34,398 nucleotides of DNA from Lachnospiraceae bacterium UBA1778 (GTDB taxonomy: Bacteria > Bacillota > Clostridia > Lachnospirales > Lachnospiraceae): contig DCGM01000090.1 of NCBI GenBank assembly GCA_002315255.1, positions 1 to 34,398 on the forward strand, in the 5' to 3' direction. The position numbers were made by a program, and so were the translations under genes. How positions within the stretch are numbered: the first letter of the stretch is position 1; the number at the start of each line of letters is the position of its first letter. Shown here piece after piece: positions 14,407 through 21,825 of the stretch. The notes beneath the pieces are model-generated. The model did not search any database, was not told the origin of the DNA, and saw only the letters and a program-made list of their open reading frames with translations.

Positions 14407-15731
14407 TACTGTAAGAAATCGCGGATCCGTTTGCTGCGGACCGGATTGCGAAGCTTACGGAGCGCCTTCGCCTCGATCTGACGGATACGCTCACGCGTGA
14501 CATTGAATTCCTTACCGACTTCCTCCAGGGTACGCGGATGGCCGTCTTCCAGACCGAACCGCAGGATGATTACCTGGCGCTCACGTTCTTTTAAATCGCC
14601 GAGAAGCGTGTCAATTTCCTCACGCAGCATAACATTCTCGACATTGACCTCCGGCGTGACGGTATTCGTATCTGCGACGAAATCGCCGAGGTTGGAATCG
14701 TCCTCTTCGCCGATAGGCGTTTCTAATGATGCCGGCTCACGCGCGATCTGCATAATCTCCATAACCTTTGATTCCGGCAGATCAAGTGCGTTAGCGATTT
14801 CACCGACAGACGGCTCATATCCGAGCTCCAGCGTCAGTTTTCGCTGCATTTTCGACATCTTATTGATCGTTTCAACCATATGGACCGGAACACGGATCGT
14901 CCGGGCCTGGTCAGCCAATGCACGGGTGACCGACTGGCGGATCCACCAGGTCGCATATGTGGAAAGCTTATAGCCCTTCGTGTAGTCGAACTTTTCGACG
15001 CCTTTGATAAGGCCTAAATTTCCTTCCTGAACAAGGTCTAAAAAGCTCATTCCACGGCCGGTATAGCGCTTTGCGATAGAAACGACGAGACGTAGGTTCG
15101 CTTCAATCAGCTTCTTCTTCGCATCGACGTCGCCCTGCTCTTTCAGCTTCGCGAGTTCGGTCTCCTCATCTGCACTAAGAAGCGGAACCGTACCGATCTC
15201 CTTTAGATACATACGTACCGGATCGCTCGTCGCGACACCCTTCATGAGGTCGCTGTTATCAATGTTTTCGACATCGATATCTTCGCCTTCTTCGTCGAGC
15301 ATATCGAGGTCGTCATCGAAGTTCCCGTCATCCAGCATCAGCTCATCGACCGTAAAACGGATTACGCTGATCTCCTTCGTCTTTAGATAAGCAATGACCT
15401 CTTCGATCTGATCGGCAGTGAGCTTTTCGCCCTGAAATACTGCGGAAATATCGGCTAAATCGAGCTCGTCATTCCGAGCGTGGCCAAGTTCCACCAGACG
15501 GTCCAGCGATTCCTGCTTGATTTCAACCTTCGGAGCTTCCTCCTTCGCCTTCTTCGCTTTCTTCGCCTTCTTTTCAGCCTTTTCCACTTCTAACAGCGCG
15601 GCTTTTTCCGCCTCGGCGTCGTCAAGTGCCTCGTCAACCGCTTCAAAATCAAGTTCGTCGTCGTTTACTTCGGAAAGTTCTTCGCTGTCGACAATGTTTT
15701 CCATATCTTCAGTAACCTTTTTCTTCGGCAT
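14406..15731 (-). CDS. rpoD: RNA polymerase housekeeping sigma factor (RpoD/SigA)
   Basis: The primary sigma factor. Region 1.2 starts near DPVRMYLKEIG, region 2 contains LRLVVSIAKRYTGRGM and the -10 recognition helix YATWWIRQSVTRAL, region 3 has RIPVHMVETINK, and region 4 ends with the -35 helix NVTRERIRQIEAKALRKLR. At 441 residues it exceeds the B. subtilis protein (371) by an N-terminal acidic segment plus a Lys/Ala run (about residues 50-70). AAAAAGGAGAGAG precedes the ATG. It starts 12 bp after leuS, and the transcript probably begins at the 6S RNA promoter 2.7 kb upstream. queH and alr follow with overlapping frames. Confidence 0.98.
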   Translation of the reverse strand: MPKKKVTEDMENIVDSEELSEVNDDELDFEAVDEALDDAEAEKAALLEVEKAEKKAKKAKKAKEEAPKVEIKQESLDRLVELGHARNDELDLADISAVFQGEKLTADQIEEVIAYLKTKEISVIRFTVDELMLDDGNFDDDLDMLDEEGEDIDVENIDNSDLMKGVATSDPVRMYLKEIGTVPLLSADEETELAKLKEQGDVDAKKKLIEANLRLVVSIAKRYTGRGMSFLDLVQEGNLGLIKGVEKFDYTKGYKLSTYATWWIRQSVTRALADQARTIRVPVHMVETINKMSKMQRKLTLELGYEPSVGEIANALDLPESKVMEIMQIAREPASLETPIGEEDDSNLGDFVADTNTVTPEVNVENVMLREEIDTLLGDLKERERQVIILRFGLEDGHPRTLEEVGKEFNVTRERIRQIEAKALRKLRNPVRSKRIRDFLQ

Positions 15732-15743
15732 ACTCTCTCCTTT

Positions 15744-18158
15744 TTACTTCACTACAAAGTTTGCAAGTCTTCCCGGCACATAAATCTCTTTTACGATCTC
15801 GCCGGTCAGTTTCGCACCAAGCGTCTCCTTTGCGAGCTTCAGCACATCATCCTTTGCTGCATCCTTCGCGATTGAAACCGTGCCTTTCACTTTTCCATTG
15901 ACCTGGATGGCGATTTCTACGGTATCATCAACCGTCTTCGCTTCATCATATACCGGCCACGGTTCAAATGCGATCGTCTCGCTGTGTCCCATGATCTCCC
16001 AGAGTTCTTCACCGAAATGCGGGACGATCGGGGAAAGAAGCTTGATAAGCCCTTCTGCGAAATCCTTCGGGCAGGAACCTGCCTTATAGCAGGCATTGAC
16101 AAAGATCATCATCTGCGCGATCGCAGTGTTGAAGCCGAGCGTTTCGAAATCGCTCGTGACCTTCTTCACGGTCTGATGATAGATCTTCTCGAGTTCGTTC
16201 CGTGCGTCTTCCTTCCAGTTCGCTTCATCCGCGAAGAAGTTGAAGACACGGTTCAGGAATTTCCGTGCGCCATCGACGCCGGTCGGACTCCACGGCTTTG
16301 AGACCTCCAGCGGGCCCATGAACATCTCATAGAGCCGCAGCGTGTCTGCGCCGTATTCATTGACAATGTCACTCGGATTAACGACGTATTTCGGGAAGCG
16401 CTTGCCCATCTTAATGCCGTTTTCGCCCAATATCATGCCCTGATGGACCAGTTTTTTGAAGGGTTCCTTCACCGGCGAAAGGCCATTTTCATAGAGGAAA
16501 CGGTTCCAGATACGCGAATACATCAAGTGACCGACCGCATGCTCCGGACCGCCGATATAAAGATCGACCGGCATCCAGTGCTTCAGAAGCTCCTGATTAG
16601 CGAACTCCTGATCATTGTGCGGATCAATGTAACGGAAATAATACCACGAAGAACCTGCAGAACCCGGCATGGTGGAGGTTTCACGAAGGCCCTTCACACC
16701 ATTCTGATCATAGTGTTTCCATTCTTCTGCGTTCTCAAGCGGCGCTTTTCCGTTTTTACCCTTGTAATCATCGAGCTCCGGCAGAATCAGCGGAAGCTCG
16801 TCGTCCGGAAGGACGTGGATCTTTCCGTCTTCGCCATGGACGACCGGAACCGGCTCGCCCCAGTAGCGCTGACGCGCGAAAATCCATTCGCGGAAGTGAT
16901 AATTGACCGTCTCCTTCGCAACGCCCATCTTCACAAGCTTCGCGGTGATGGCAACCTTCGCCTCTTCGACGGTCAGGCCGGTAAACTCTTCGGAATTGAT
17001 AAGTTTGCAGCCCTTTCCGAGATAATCATATTTTTCAAATGCGCACTCCGTCGTGTCGCGGCCTTCAATGACCTGGATCATCGGAAGCTTGTGCGCAATC
17101 GCATACTCAAAATCACGCTGGTCATGGCTCGGAACAGCCATAACAGCGCCCGTGCCATAGCTCGCCAGAACAAAATCGCCGATAAAGAGCGGAACTTCGC
17201 GGCCGTTGACCGGGTTGATACAGGTCACGCCCTCGAGACGGCAGCCGGACTTCGTCTTATTCAGTTCGGTGCGGTCCATATCGTTCTTTTTAACGGTTTC
17301 GTCGATATAAGCCTGGACTTCTTCTTTATTCTGAATCCGCGGCATAAGTTCCTTCACGGTGTCTCCGTCCGGAGCCAGGACCATAAAGGTAATGCCGTAG
17401 ATCGTTTCGATACAGGTAGTGAAGATCGAGAACTGTCCGCCGCCGACGATGTCAAACTTGACTTCGACGCCGGTAGAACGGCCGATCCAATGCCGCTGGA
17501 TATCCTTCGTGGACTCCGGCCAGTCGATCTCATTGAGGCCCTCAAGCAGCTGCTCTGCAAAAGCCGGCTGGTCGATAACCCATTGCTTCATGTTTTTACG
17601 GACGACCGGATAGCCGCCGCGCTCCGACTTTCCGTCAATGACCTCGTCATTCGAGAGGACGGTGCCGAGTTCTTCGCACCAGTTGACCGGCATGTCGATA
17701 TACTTCGCATAGCCTGCTTCATAGAGCTTTTTGAAGATCCACTGCGTCCATTTATAGAACTCCGGATCAGAGGTCGCGACGCATTTTGACCAGTCGTAGT
17801 CAAAGCCCAGCTCTTTCAGCTGCGCCGTAAAGGTTTCAATATTCTTCTGGGTGAATCCGTTCGGATGATGGCCGGTCGAAACAGCATACTGCTCCGCCGG
17901 AAGACCGAAGGAATCGTATCCCATCGGATGAAGGACATTGTAGCCCTGCATTCTCTTCATACGGGACATGATATCGGTAGCGGTATATCCTTCCGGATGG
18001 CCGGCATGAAGGCCGACGCCGGACGGATACGGGAACATGTCAAGCGCGTAGTATTTCGGCTTAGAGAAATCCCAGACATCCGTCTTAAAGGTCTCATGCT
18101 CCTCCCAGTATTTCTGCCATTTTTTCTCGATTTTCCAAGGTTCGTAACGTCTTTCCAT
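15744..18158 (-). CDS. leuS: Leucyl-tRNA synthetase
   Basis: Class I synthetase that charges tRNA-Leu; 804 residues, normal for a bacterial LeuRS. The HIGH-type motif is HAGH at residues 51-54. In the CP1 editing domain the usual TTRPDT is TTCIET at 247-252 (the discriminating Thr252 is kept), and the editing Asp lies in SHDQRDFEYA. The KMSKS motif is KMGKR. These variants sit in an otherwise intact enzyme and are probably lineage features, not decay. GAGGAGACACC precedes the ATG at 18158. The 5' flank (18159-18270) carries GGTCC-rich inverted repeats and, beyond them, the probable 6S RNA; no T-box was recognised. rpoD follows after 12 bp. Confidence 0.97.
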   Translation of the reverse strand: MERRYEPWKIEKKWQKYWEEHETFKTDVWDFSKPKYYALDMFPYPSGVGLHAGHPEGYTATDIMSRMKRMQGYNVLHPMGYDSFGLPAEQYAVSTGHHPNGFTQKNIETFTAQLKELGFDYDWSKCVATSDPEFYKWTQWIFKKLYEAGYAKYIDMPVNWCEELGTVLSNDEVIDGKSERGGYPVVRKNMKQWVIDQPAFAEQLLEGLNEIDWPESTKDIQRHWIGRSTGVEVKFDIVGGGQFSIFTTCIETIYGITFMVLAPDGDTVKELMPRIQNKEEVQAYIDETVKKNDMDRTELNKTKSGCRLEGVTCINPVNGREVPLFIGDFVLASYGTGAVMAVPSHDQRDFEYAIAHKLPMIQVIEGRDTTECAFEKYDYLGKGCKLINSEEFTGLTVEEAKVAITAKLVKMGVAKETVNYHFREWIFARQRYWGEPVPVVHGEDGKIHVLPDDELPLILPELDDYKGKNGKAPLENAEEWKHYDQNGVKGLRETSTMPGSAGSSWYYFRYIDPHNDQEFANQELLKHWMPVDLYIGGPEHAVGHLMYSRIWNRFLYENGLSPVKEPFKKLVHQGMILGENGIKMGKRFPKYVVNPSDIVNEYGADTLRLYEMFMGPLEVSKPWSPTGVDGARKFLNRVFNFFADEANWKEDARNELEKIYHQTVKKVTSDFETLGFNTAIAQMMIFVNACYKAGSCPKDFAEGLIKLLSPIVPHFGEELWEIMGHSETIAFEPWPVYDEAKTVDDTVEIAIQVNGKVKGTVSIAKDAAKDDVLKLAKETLGAKLTGEIVKEIYVPGRLANFVVK

Positions 18159-18182
18159 GGTGTCTCCTCATCGGCCCTTTCA

Positions 18183-18240
18183 GACCGTTATTTCAGGTCC
18201 GGTGGGACCGTTTTCCGGTCCGATCAGGACCGCTATTTTT
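18183..18240 (-). repeat. GGTCC-rich imperfect repeats in the 6S-leuS spacer
   Basis: On the plus strand, units beginning GACCG recur at 18183, 18206 and 18228 (spacing 23 and 22). Each of the first two includes a hairpin, GGTCC...GGACC on the minus strand. The segment lies 25 to 80 nt before the leuS start codon, inside the presumed leader. Confidence 0.65.
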
Positions 18241-18242
18241 TT
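18216..18242 (+). terminator. Terminator-like hairpin facing plus strand
   Basis: CGGTCC, loop GATCA, GGACCG, then CTA and seven T residues (18236-18242). It would stop plus-strand transcription, antisense to the leuS leader. No gene needs it, so it may be fortuitous. Confidence 0.4.
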
Positions 18243-18269
18243 CGTTCGAATCTGTGCCCAAAACGCACA

Positions 18270-18449
18270 CTAAGACCCTAAGGTGCCGTCCTCCTACCAG
18301 TTGACTCCTAGCTATCAGCCAGGTGGGCAACCGCACCGCGACTTCTGCCTTCCACCCGATGGAGGCCTGACATCCGCCGCGGGATGTAGGAATCCCGTTT
18401 TTTTGTCTGTAGGATCAAAATAAGTAAGATCGCGAACACCCCAGGATCT
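18270..18449 (-). ncRNA. ssrS: Probable 6S RNA (regulator of RNA polymerase)
   Basis: 6S RNA mimics an open promoter and binds the housekeeping sigma holoenzyme. A consensus promoter (18456-18484) places the 5' end near 18449, and the RNA would then start AGATCCTGGGGTGTTCGCG. Bases 18437-18448 pair over 12 positions with 18274-18285 (CACCTTAGGGTC). Three of these pairs are G-U, possible only if the minus strand is transcribed; the opposite strand would have A-C mismatches. The flanking bases match the 6S layout known from E. coli: GUGUUCGC on the 5' side and CGGCACC on the 3' side. A second stem (18410-18416 with 18303-18310) bounds the open central bubble. Length of about 180 nt is typical. 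No U-tract follows, so the 3' end is approximate and processing from a leuS transcript is likely. Confidence 0.78.
18380..18404 (+). terminator. Terminator-like hairpin antisense to 6S RNA
   Basis: Plus strand CGGGAT, loop GTAGGA, ATCCCG, seven T residues. In the 6S orientation the same bases form a hairpin preceded by an A-run inside the apical arm. Whether it ends any antisense transcript is unknown. Confidence 0.4.
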
Positions 18450-18455
18450 GCCTGT

Positions 18456-18484
18456 ATTATAGCAGACAGAAACAGGTCTGGCAA
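18456..18484 (-). promoter_or_regulatory. SigA promoter of the 6S RNA-leuS-rpoD unit
   Basis: Minus strand TTGCCA (18484-18479), 17 bases, TATAAT (18461-18456) with extended -10 TGC. It is the only convincing promoter seen between rluD and leuS. Confidence 0.85.
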
Positions 18485-18501
18485 TCATTTTTCATCTCCC
18501 T

Positions 18502-18567
18502 GGGAGGCATTTTTCTCCTTGCGGGTCTGTATATGGGAGGCGTTTTTCTCCCTGCGGGTCTGTTTTA
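18502..18567 (-). repeat. 33-nt direct repeat with hairpins between rluD and 6S RNA
   Basis: Two copies (18502-18534, 18535-18567). Each holds an inverted repeat, GGGAG...CTCCC on the minus strand around an A-rich loop, next to ACAGACCCGC. The second copy reaches into the rluD stop codon. There is no T-run, so neither looks like an ordinary terminator. Confidence 0.75.
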
Positions 18568-19521
18568 AGTCTGTCGGTTATTCTCTCTCAGCCGGTCGAG
18601 GATTTTCTGATAATCCTCCGGGAACGGGACGGAAAACTCCATATATTCGCCGGTCGTCGGATGGATAAAGCCTAAACAGTACGCGTGGAGAAGCTGTCCT
18701 GTCGTATGGAAGCCGCTTCCGCCGTTTCCATAGACCTCATCGCCGACCAATGGATGATGGATATAGGCCATATGAACGCGGATCTGATGCGTCCGTCCGG
18801 TCTCCAGCCGGCATTCGACGAGCGTATAATTTCCGAAGCGCTCCAGCACCTTATAATGCGTGACAGCATTCTTTCCGTCCGGTGTGACCGCCATCTTCTT
18901 CCGGTCGGTCCGGCTCCGTCCGAGGGGCGCGTCAACCGTGCCCTCTTCCTCTTTCACATTGCCGTTCACGAGCGCATAATAGCGGCGCGTGACCGAGTGC
19001 TCCTTCAGCTGGGCGGCAATGCATTGGTGGGCCTTATCATTCTTACAGGCGATGACGATCCCCGTCGTGTCGCGGTCAATGCGGTGGACGATTCCGGGGC
19101 GGAGCACGCCGTTGATGCCGGATAAATCGTGGCAATGATAAAGAAGCGCGTTCACCATCGTATTCGTCTGATGTCCCGCAGCCGGATGGACAACCATCCC
19201 GCGCGGCTTATTGACTAAAATCACATCGCTGTCTTCATAGACGATATCGAGCGGAATATCCTCGGGCTCGACGGCGAGCACTTCCGGTTCCGGAAAAAAA
19301 ACCTCAACTTCGTCGCCCTCTGACAGGAGCTTTCCGTTCTTCGTCTTCTCGCCGTTCACCATCACTTTTCCGTCTTTAATGAGCTTCTGAAAAGCTGAAC
19401 GGCTGATCTCAGGATACCAGACCGAAAGGGCCGTATCCAGGCGCTCTCCGGCCGATTCCGGCTCAACAAGGATAACCTCCGATGAAATATTCAGGACTTC
19501 AGAATCAAAATCTTCATTCAT
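18565..19521 (-). CDS. rluD: RluA family ribosomal pseudouridine synthase
   Basis: Isomerises uridines of 23S rRNA. The 318-residue protein has an N-terminal S4 RNA-binding domain (RLDTALSVWYPEISRSAFQKL, residues 27-50, read in two parts) and the RluA catalytic domain with HRIDRDTTG at 146-154, where Asp149 is the nucleophile, followed by GRTHQIRVHMAYIHHPLVGD. Position next to lspA is the common Bacillota arrangement (B. subtilis ylyB). The ATG at 19521 is 6 bp after the lspA stop with only a weak site (GGAAT), so coupling is likely. The exact target uridines cannot be assigned; rluD is the closest name. Confidence 0.92.
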   Translation of the reverse strand: MNEDFDSEVLNISSEVILVEPESAGERLDTALSVWYPEISRSAFQKLIKDGKVMVNGEKTKNGKLLSEGDEVEVFFPEPEVLAVEPEDIPLDIVYEDSDVILVNKPRGMVVHPAAGHQTNTMVNALLYHCHDLSGINGVLRPGIVHRIDRDTTGIVIACKNDKAHQCIAAQLKEHSVTRRYYALVNGNVKEEEGTVDAPLGRSRTDRKKMAVTPDGKNAVTHYKVLERFGNYTLVECRLETGRTHQIRVHMAYIHHPLVGDEVYGNGGSGFHTTGQLLHAYCLGFIHPTTGEYMEFSVPFPEDYQKILDRLRENNRQT

Positions 19522-19527
19522 GGCGGA

Positions 19528-20301
19528 TTATTCCACAGGTTTTTCCGTTTCGGTGCTCTCTGCTTCTACAGACGCAGTTTCTGTCTCTACAGTTGCGGTC
19601 TCCGCTGCTTTCGGCATGCTCTCTGCTTCTACAGACGCAGTCTCTGCCTCTACGGTTTCTGCTTTTTCGTCTGCTTTTTCCTTTGCTTTTTCCTCTGCTT
19701 TTTCCTCTGCTTTCGCTTCTACCTCTGCTGCTTCAGTTTCATTCGTTTTTGCCGGGATTATCGTCACTTTCCGGTTCGGATTCGCCGTTTTTTTACTCTT
19801 TGCAAACGGGAAAATCACGTCGAACTCTTCGTCCTTATAGATGAACAGGAAGAGGAATGCGAGAACAAACGTCGCGACCGTCACATAGCAGTCCGCCACA
19901 TTGAATACCGGGAAATCGATCAGCGAGAAATACAAAAAATCGATGACATAGTTTAAACGGAGGCGGTCAATCAGGTTACCGATCGAGCCTGCAATCAGCA
20001 TAGTGCCGGTAATCAAAACCCAGATATAGCGTTTTTTCAAAGGAGCATTGAAAATAACGAAAAGGATTATGAGTGCGATCAGACTGCTGATAATGCCGAA
20101 CAGGACCGGGCTTCCGGAGAAAAGGCCGAACGCAATGCCGGTATTCTCGACATACTGAAGCTCGAAAACGCCCGGAATCAGGACGATCCCGGAAGTTCCC
20201 TGAAGATTCGCCACGGCAAGCGCTTTTGTCCACTGGTCGAGAACGACGAGACCCGCGGCAATGAGCAGGCAGACGATCGTTTTTACTGCTTTTTTACCCA
20301 T
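19528..20301 (-). CDS. lspA: Lipoprotein signal peptidase II with long repetitive tail
   Basis: LspA cleaves signal peptides of prolipoproteins in the membrane. Four membrane helices are visible in residues 1-155, with the family motif VLDQWTK and the catalytic aspartates Asp112 (GNLIDR) and Asp137 (FNVAD). The normal protein ends near residue 160; this one has 257 residues because of a tail rich in Glu, Ala, Lys and Thr made of short repeats (EEKA-type units, then duplicated ASVEAES units). The tail would lie in the cytoplasm and is probably disordered. AAGGAG lies eight bases before the ATG at 20301. A 183-bp spacer separates it from sepF. Confidence 0.95.
   Translation of the reverse strand: MGKKAVKTIVCLLIAAGLVVLDQWTKALAVANLQGTSGIVLIPGVFELQYVENTGIAFGLFSGSPVLFGIISSLIALIILFVIFNAPLKKRYIWVLITGTMLIAGSIGNLIDRLRLNYVIDFLYFSLIDFPVFNVADCYVTVATFVLAFLFLFIYKDEEFDVIFPFAKSKKTANPNRKVTIIPAKTNETEAAEVEAKAEEKAEEKAKEKADEKAETVEAETASVEAESMPKAAETATVETETASVEAESTETEKPVE
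19545..19740 (-). repeat. Nested in-frame repeats in the lspA tail
   Basis: A unit of about 45 nt beginning GCTCTCTGCTTCTACAGACG on the plus strand occurs twice, 66 nt apart (near 19552 and 19618). A run of 12-nt TTTTTCCTCTGC-like units (about 19660-19730) encodes EEKA/KEKA/DEKA. All lengths are multiples of three. Confidence 0.8.
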
Positions 20302-20484
20302 AATACAAGCTCCTTTTTTAGCGCCGAAGCGGAGACACTACATGCCTCCGCTCCAGTCTGTCTGCCAATCTGTCTCGGCAGTTTTTTCCATAATCATCCG
20401 TAATCCGCCGGACACGATTCTATCGCGATCTGACCGGAAGAACGGTTCGGACTGTCCGTAATCCGCCGTTTCGGGCGGCACAGA
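20302..20484. other. Spacer between sepF and lspA
   Basis: 183 bp without a gene. It holds two copies of TCCGTAATCCGCCG (near 20397 and 20455), an inverted repeat CCGCC/GGCGG just after the sepF stop, and a hairpin GCGGAG...CTCCGC (about 20326-20350) before the lspA ribosome site. None has a U-tract and no convincing promoter was found. Confidence 0.5.
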
Positions 20485-21105
20485 TTATTTATTGTTCGGG
20501 GTCAGGGTGTTCAGGTCGATCATCCCGCTGATGATGTCATCAAAATCTCCCGACAGATACATGTCATCCGGAGCAATGATAAAAATACGGGGCGAAATCT
20601 TCTGAAGCGTACCGCCGATCATATAGGATGCGCCGGCAGCGAAGTCGATCAGACGCTGCGCAGCTGCAATCGGAATTCCTTCCAGATTCAGAACGACCGC
20701 GCGATGCGAAAGAAGGACGTCTGCAATCGTATTCGCATCGTCATACTTCTTCGGCATAATCATGCTGACTTCCGGGCTGTTTCCGCGCGGGCGGACGCTC
20801 GTCACGTTCGACTGCGGAGCCTGTTTCTGCGTATAGGAAGCGGTCGGACGATAAGAGTTCGACGCCGGTTTGTAACCGCCATCGTCATCATCGTCATCTA
20901 AATCATCGTCCAAATCGTCGTCATCATCGTCGTCATGTCTGCGGCCAAACAGCGACTTTTTCGGTTTTGCATTCTTCTTCGGCGAATCATCTTCATCATC
21001 GTCGTAATCGTCGTCTAATTCCTCATCATCATAAAGATCATCATCATCGTAGTCGTCTTCTTTGACCGAGCGGATGTTCTTAAAGAGGCCGTTTCCAATT
21101 CCCAT
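20485..21105 (-). CDS. sepF: Cell division protein SepF
   Basis: SepF anchors FtsZ to the membrane and organises Z-ring filaments in Gram-positive bacteria. The C-terminal DUF552 domain is clear (residues about 115-200: SMIMPKKYDDANTIADVLLS, then VVLNLEG and RLIDFAAGASYMIGG), ending in a typical GDFDD segment. The N-terminus (MGIGNGLFKNI) can form the amphipathic membrane helix. The linker (residues 15-80) is exceptionally acidic, with long Asp runs encoded by repetitive GAT/GAC codons, broken by a Lys-rich patch KPKKSLFGRRH. AGGGAGATAATAAC precedes the ATG, 4 bp after yggS. Confidence 0.96.
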   Translation of the reverse strand: MGIGNGLFKNIRSVKEDDYDDDDLYDDEELDDDYDDDEDDSPKKNAKPKKSLFGRRHDDDDDDDLDDDLDDDDDDGGYKPASNSYRPTASYTQKQAPQSNVTSVRPRGNSPEVSMIMPKKYDDANTIADVLLSHRAVVLNLEGIPIAAAQRLIDFAAGASYMIGGTLQKISPRIFIIAPDDMYLSGDFDDIISGMIDLNTLTPNNK

Positions 21106-21109
21106 GTTA

Positions 21110-21808
21110 TTATCTCCCTACGTTATATTCGCGTGCGCCAAACAGCGCAGTCCCAATTCGGACATGAGTCGCGCCTTCTTCGATAGCGGTTTCAAAATCG
21201 TTCGTCATGCCCATTGACAGAATATTCACTGTACTATTATCCATATATTTAGACGATATGTCAACTAATAATTGCTTCATTTTGTGAAAAAGTGGGCGAT
21301 TTTCTTCCGGAACCGCTACATATGGTGCCACACACATGAGTCCTCGGACTGAAACGCCCGAGAGCTTTCGGATTTCCGAAACAGCGCGCTCCGTTTCTTC
21401 AAAGGAAAAGCCGTATTTGCTCTCCTCGTTTCCGACGTTCACCTCTACAAGTATATCCGTGACAATGCCCCTCTTCTGGGACTCTTTTGAGATCTCCTCC
21501 GCGAGGCGCAAGGAGTCGACCGAGTGGATCAGCACGACGCGCCCGACCACCTGCTTCACCTTGTTCCGCTGGAGATGTCCGATCATATGATAACGGACGT
21601 CCGGAAATGCCGCCGTTTTTTCGACGATTTCCTGCACATGGTTTTCGCCGAACTCGCACTGGCCGAATCCTGCCAGTTCTTCAATCATCCCGACCGGCTT
21701 CGTCTTTGAAACCGCAATCAGCGTGACGCTTTCGGGATCACGACCGGCGCGCTCGCAGGCGGCGAGAATCCGTGCCTGTACATTGTAATAATTTTCCTGA
21801 AGACTCAT
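21110..21808 (-). CDS. yggS: YggS family pyridoxal phosphate homeostasis protein
   Basis: A PLP-binding protein that controls free PLP and amino-acid balance rather than catalysing a known reaction. The PLP lysine is in IAVSKTKP (Lys35 from the chosen start), with FGENHVQE, HMIGHLQRNKV, SVDS and LSMGMTNDFE as family motifs. Two ATGs compete: 21820 touches its AGAGGAG site with no spacer, whereas 21808 gives the family start MSLQENY but a long 12-base spacer. I prefer 21808; the longer form has 236 residues. The order HlyD-like, yggS, sepF is conserved in Clostridia. Confidence 0.94.
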   Translation of the reverse strand: MSLQENYYNVQARILAACERAGRDPESVTLIAVSKTKPVGMIEELAGFGQCEFGENHVQEIVEKTAAFPDVRYHMIGHLQRNKVKQVVGRVVLIHSVDSLRLAEEISKESQKRGIVTDILVEVNVGNEESKYGFSFEETERAVSEIRKLSGVSVRGLMCVAPYVAVPEENRPLFHKMKQLLVDISSKYMDNSTVNILSMGMTNDFETAIEEGATHVRIGTALFGAREYNVGR

Positions 21809-21825
21809 GAAAGCCGTCATCTCCT

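Noticed and set aside
16443..17789. 448-codon open frame on the plus strand
   Set aside because: It is wholly antisense to leuS, has no family resemblance and arises from the GC-rich third positions of leuS codons.
18270..18404. Structured RNA encoded on the plus strand, ending in the seven-T hairpin
   Set aside because: The 12-bp closing stem would contain three A-C mismatches on the plus strand but only G-U wobbles on the minus strand, and the good promoter faces minus.
18159..18455. T-box riboswitch before leuS
   Set aside because: The minus strand has GGGTGGAA and CGCGG, but they are not joined as the T-box core (GGGUGGNACCGCG), no specifier loop is clear and no terminator with a U-tract precedes leuS. 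The 6S structure explains the sequence better.
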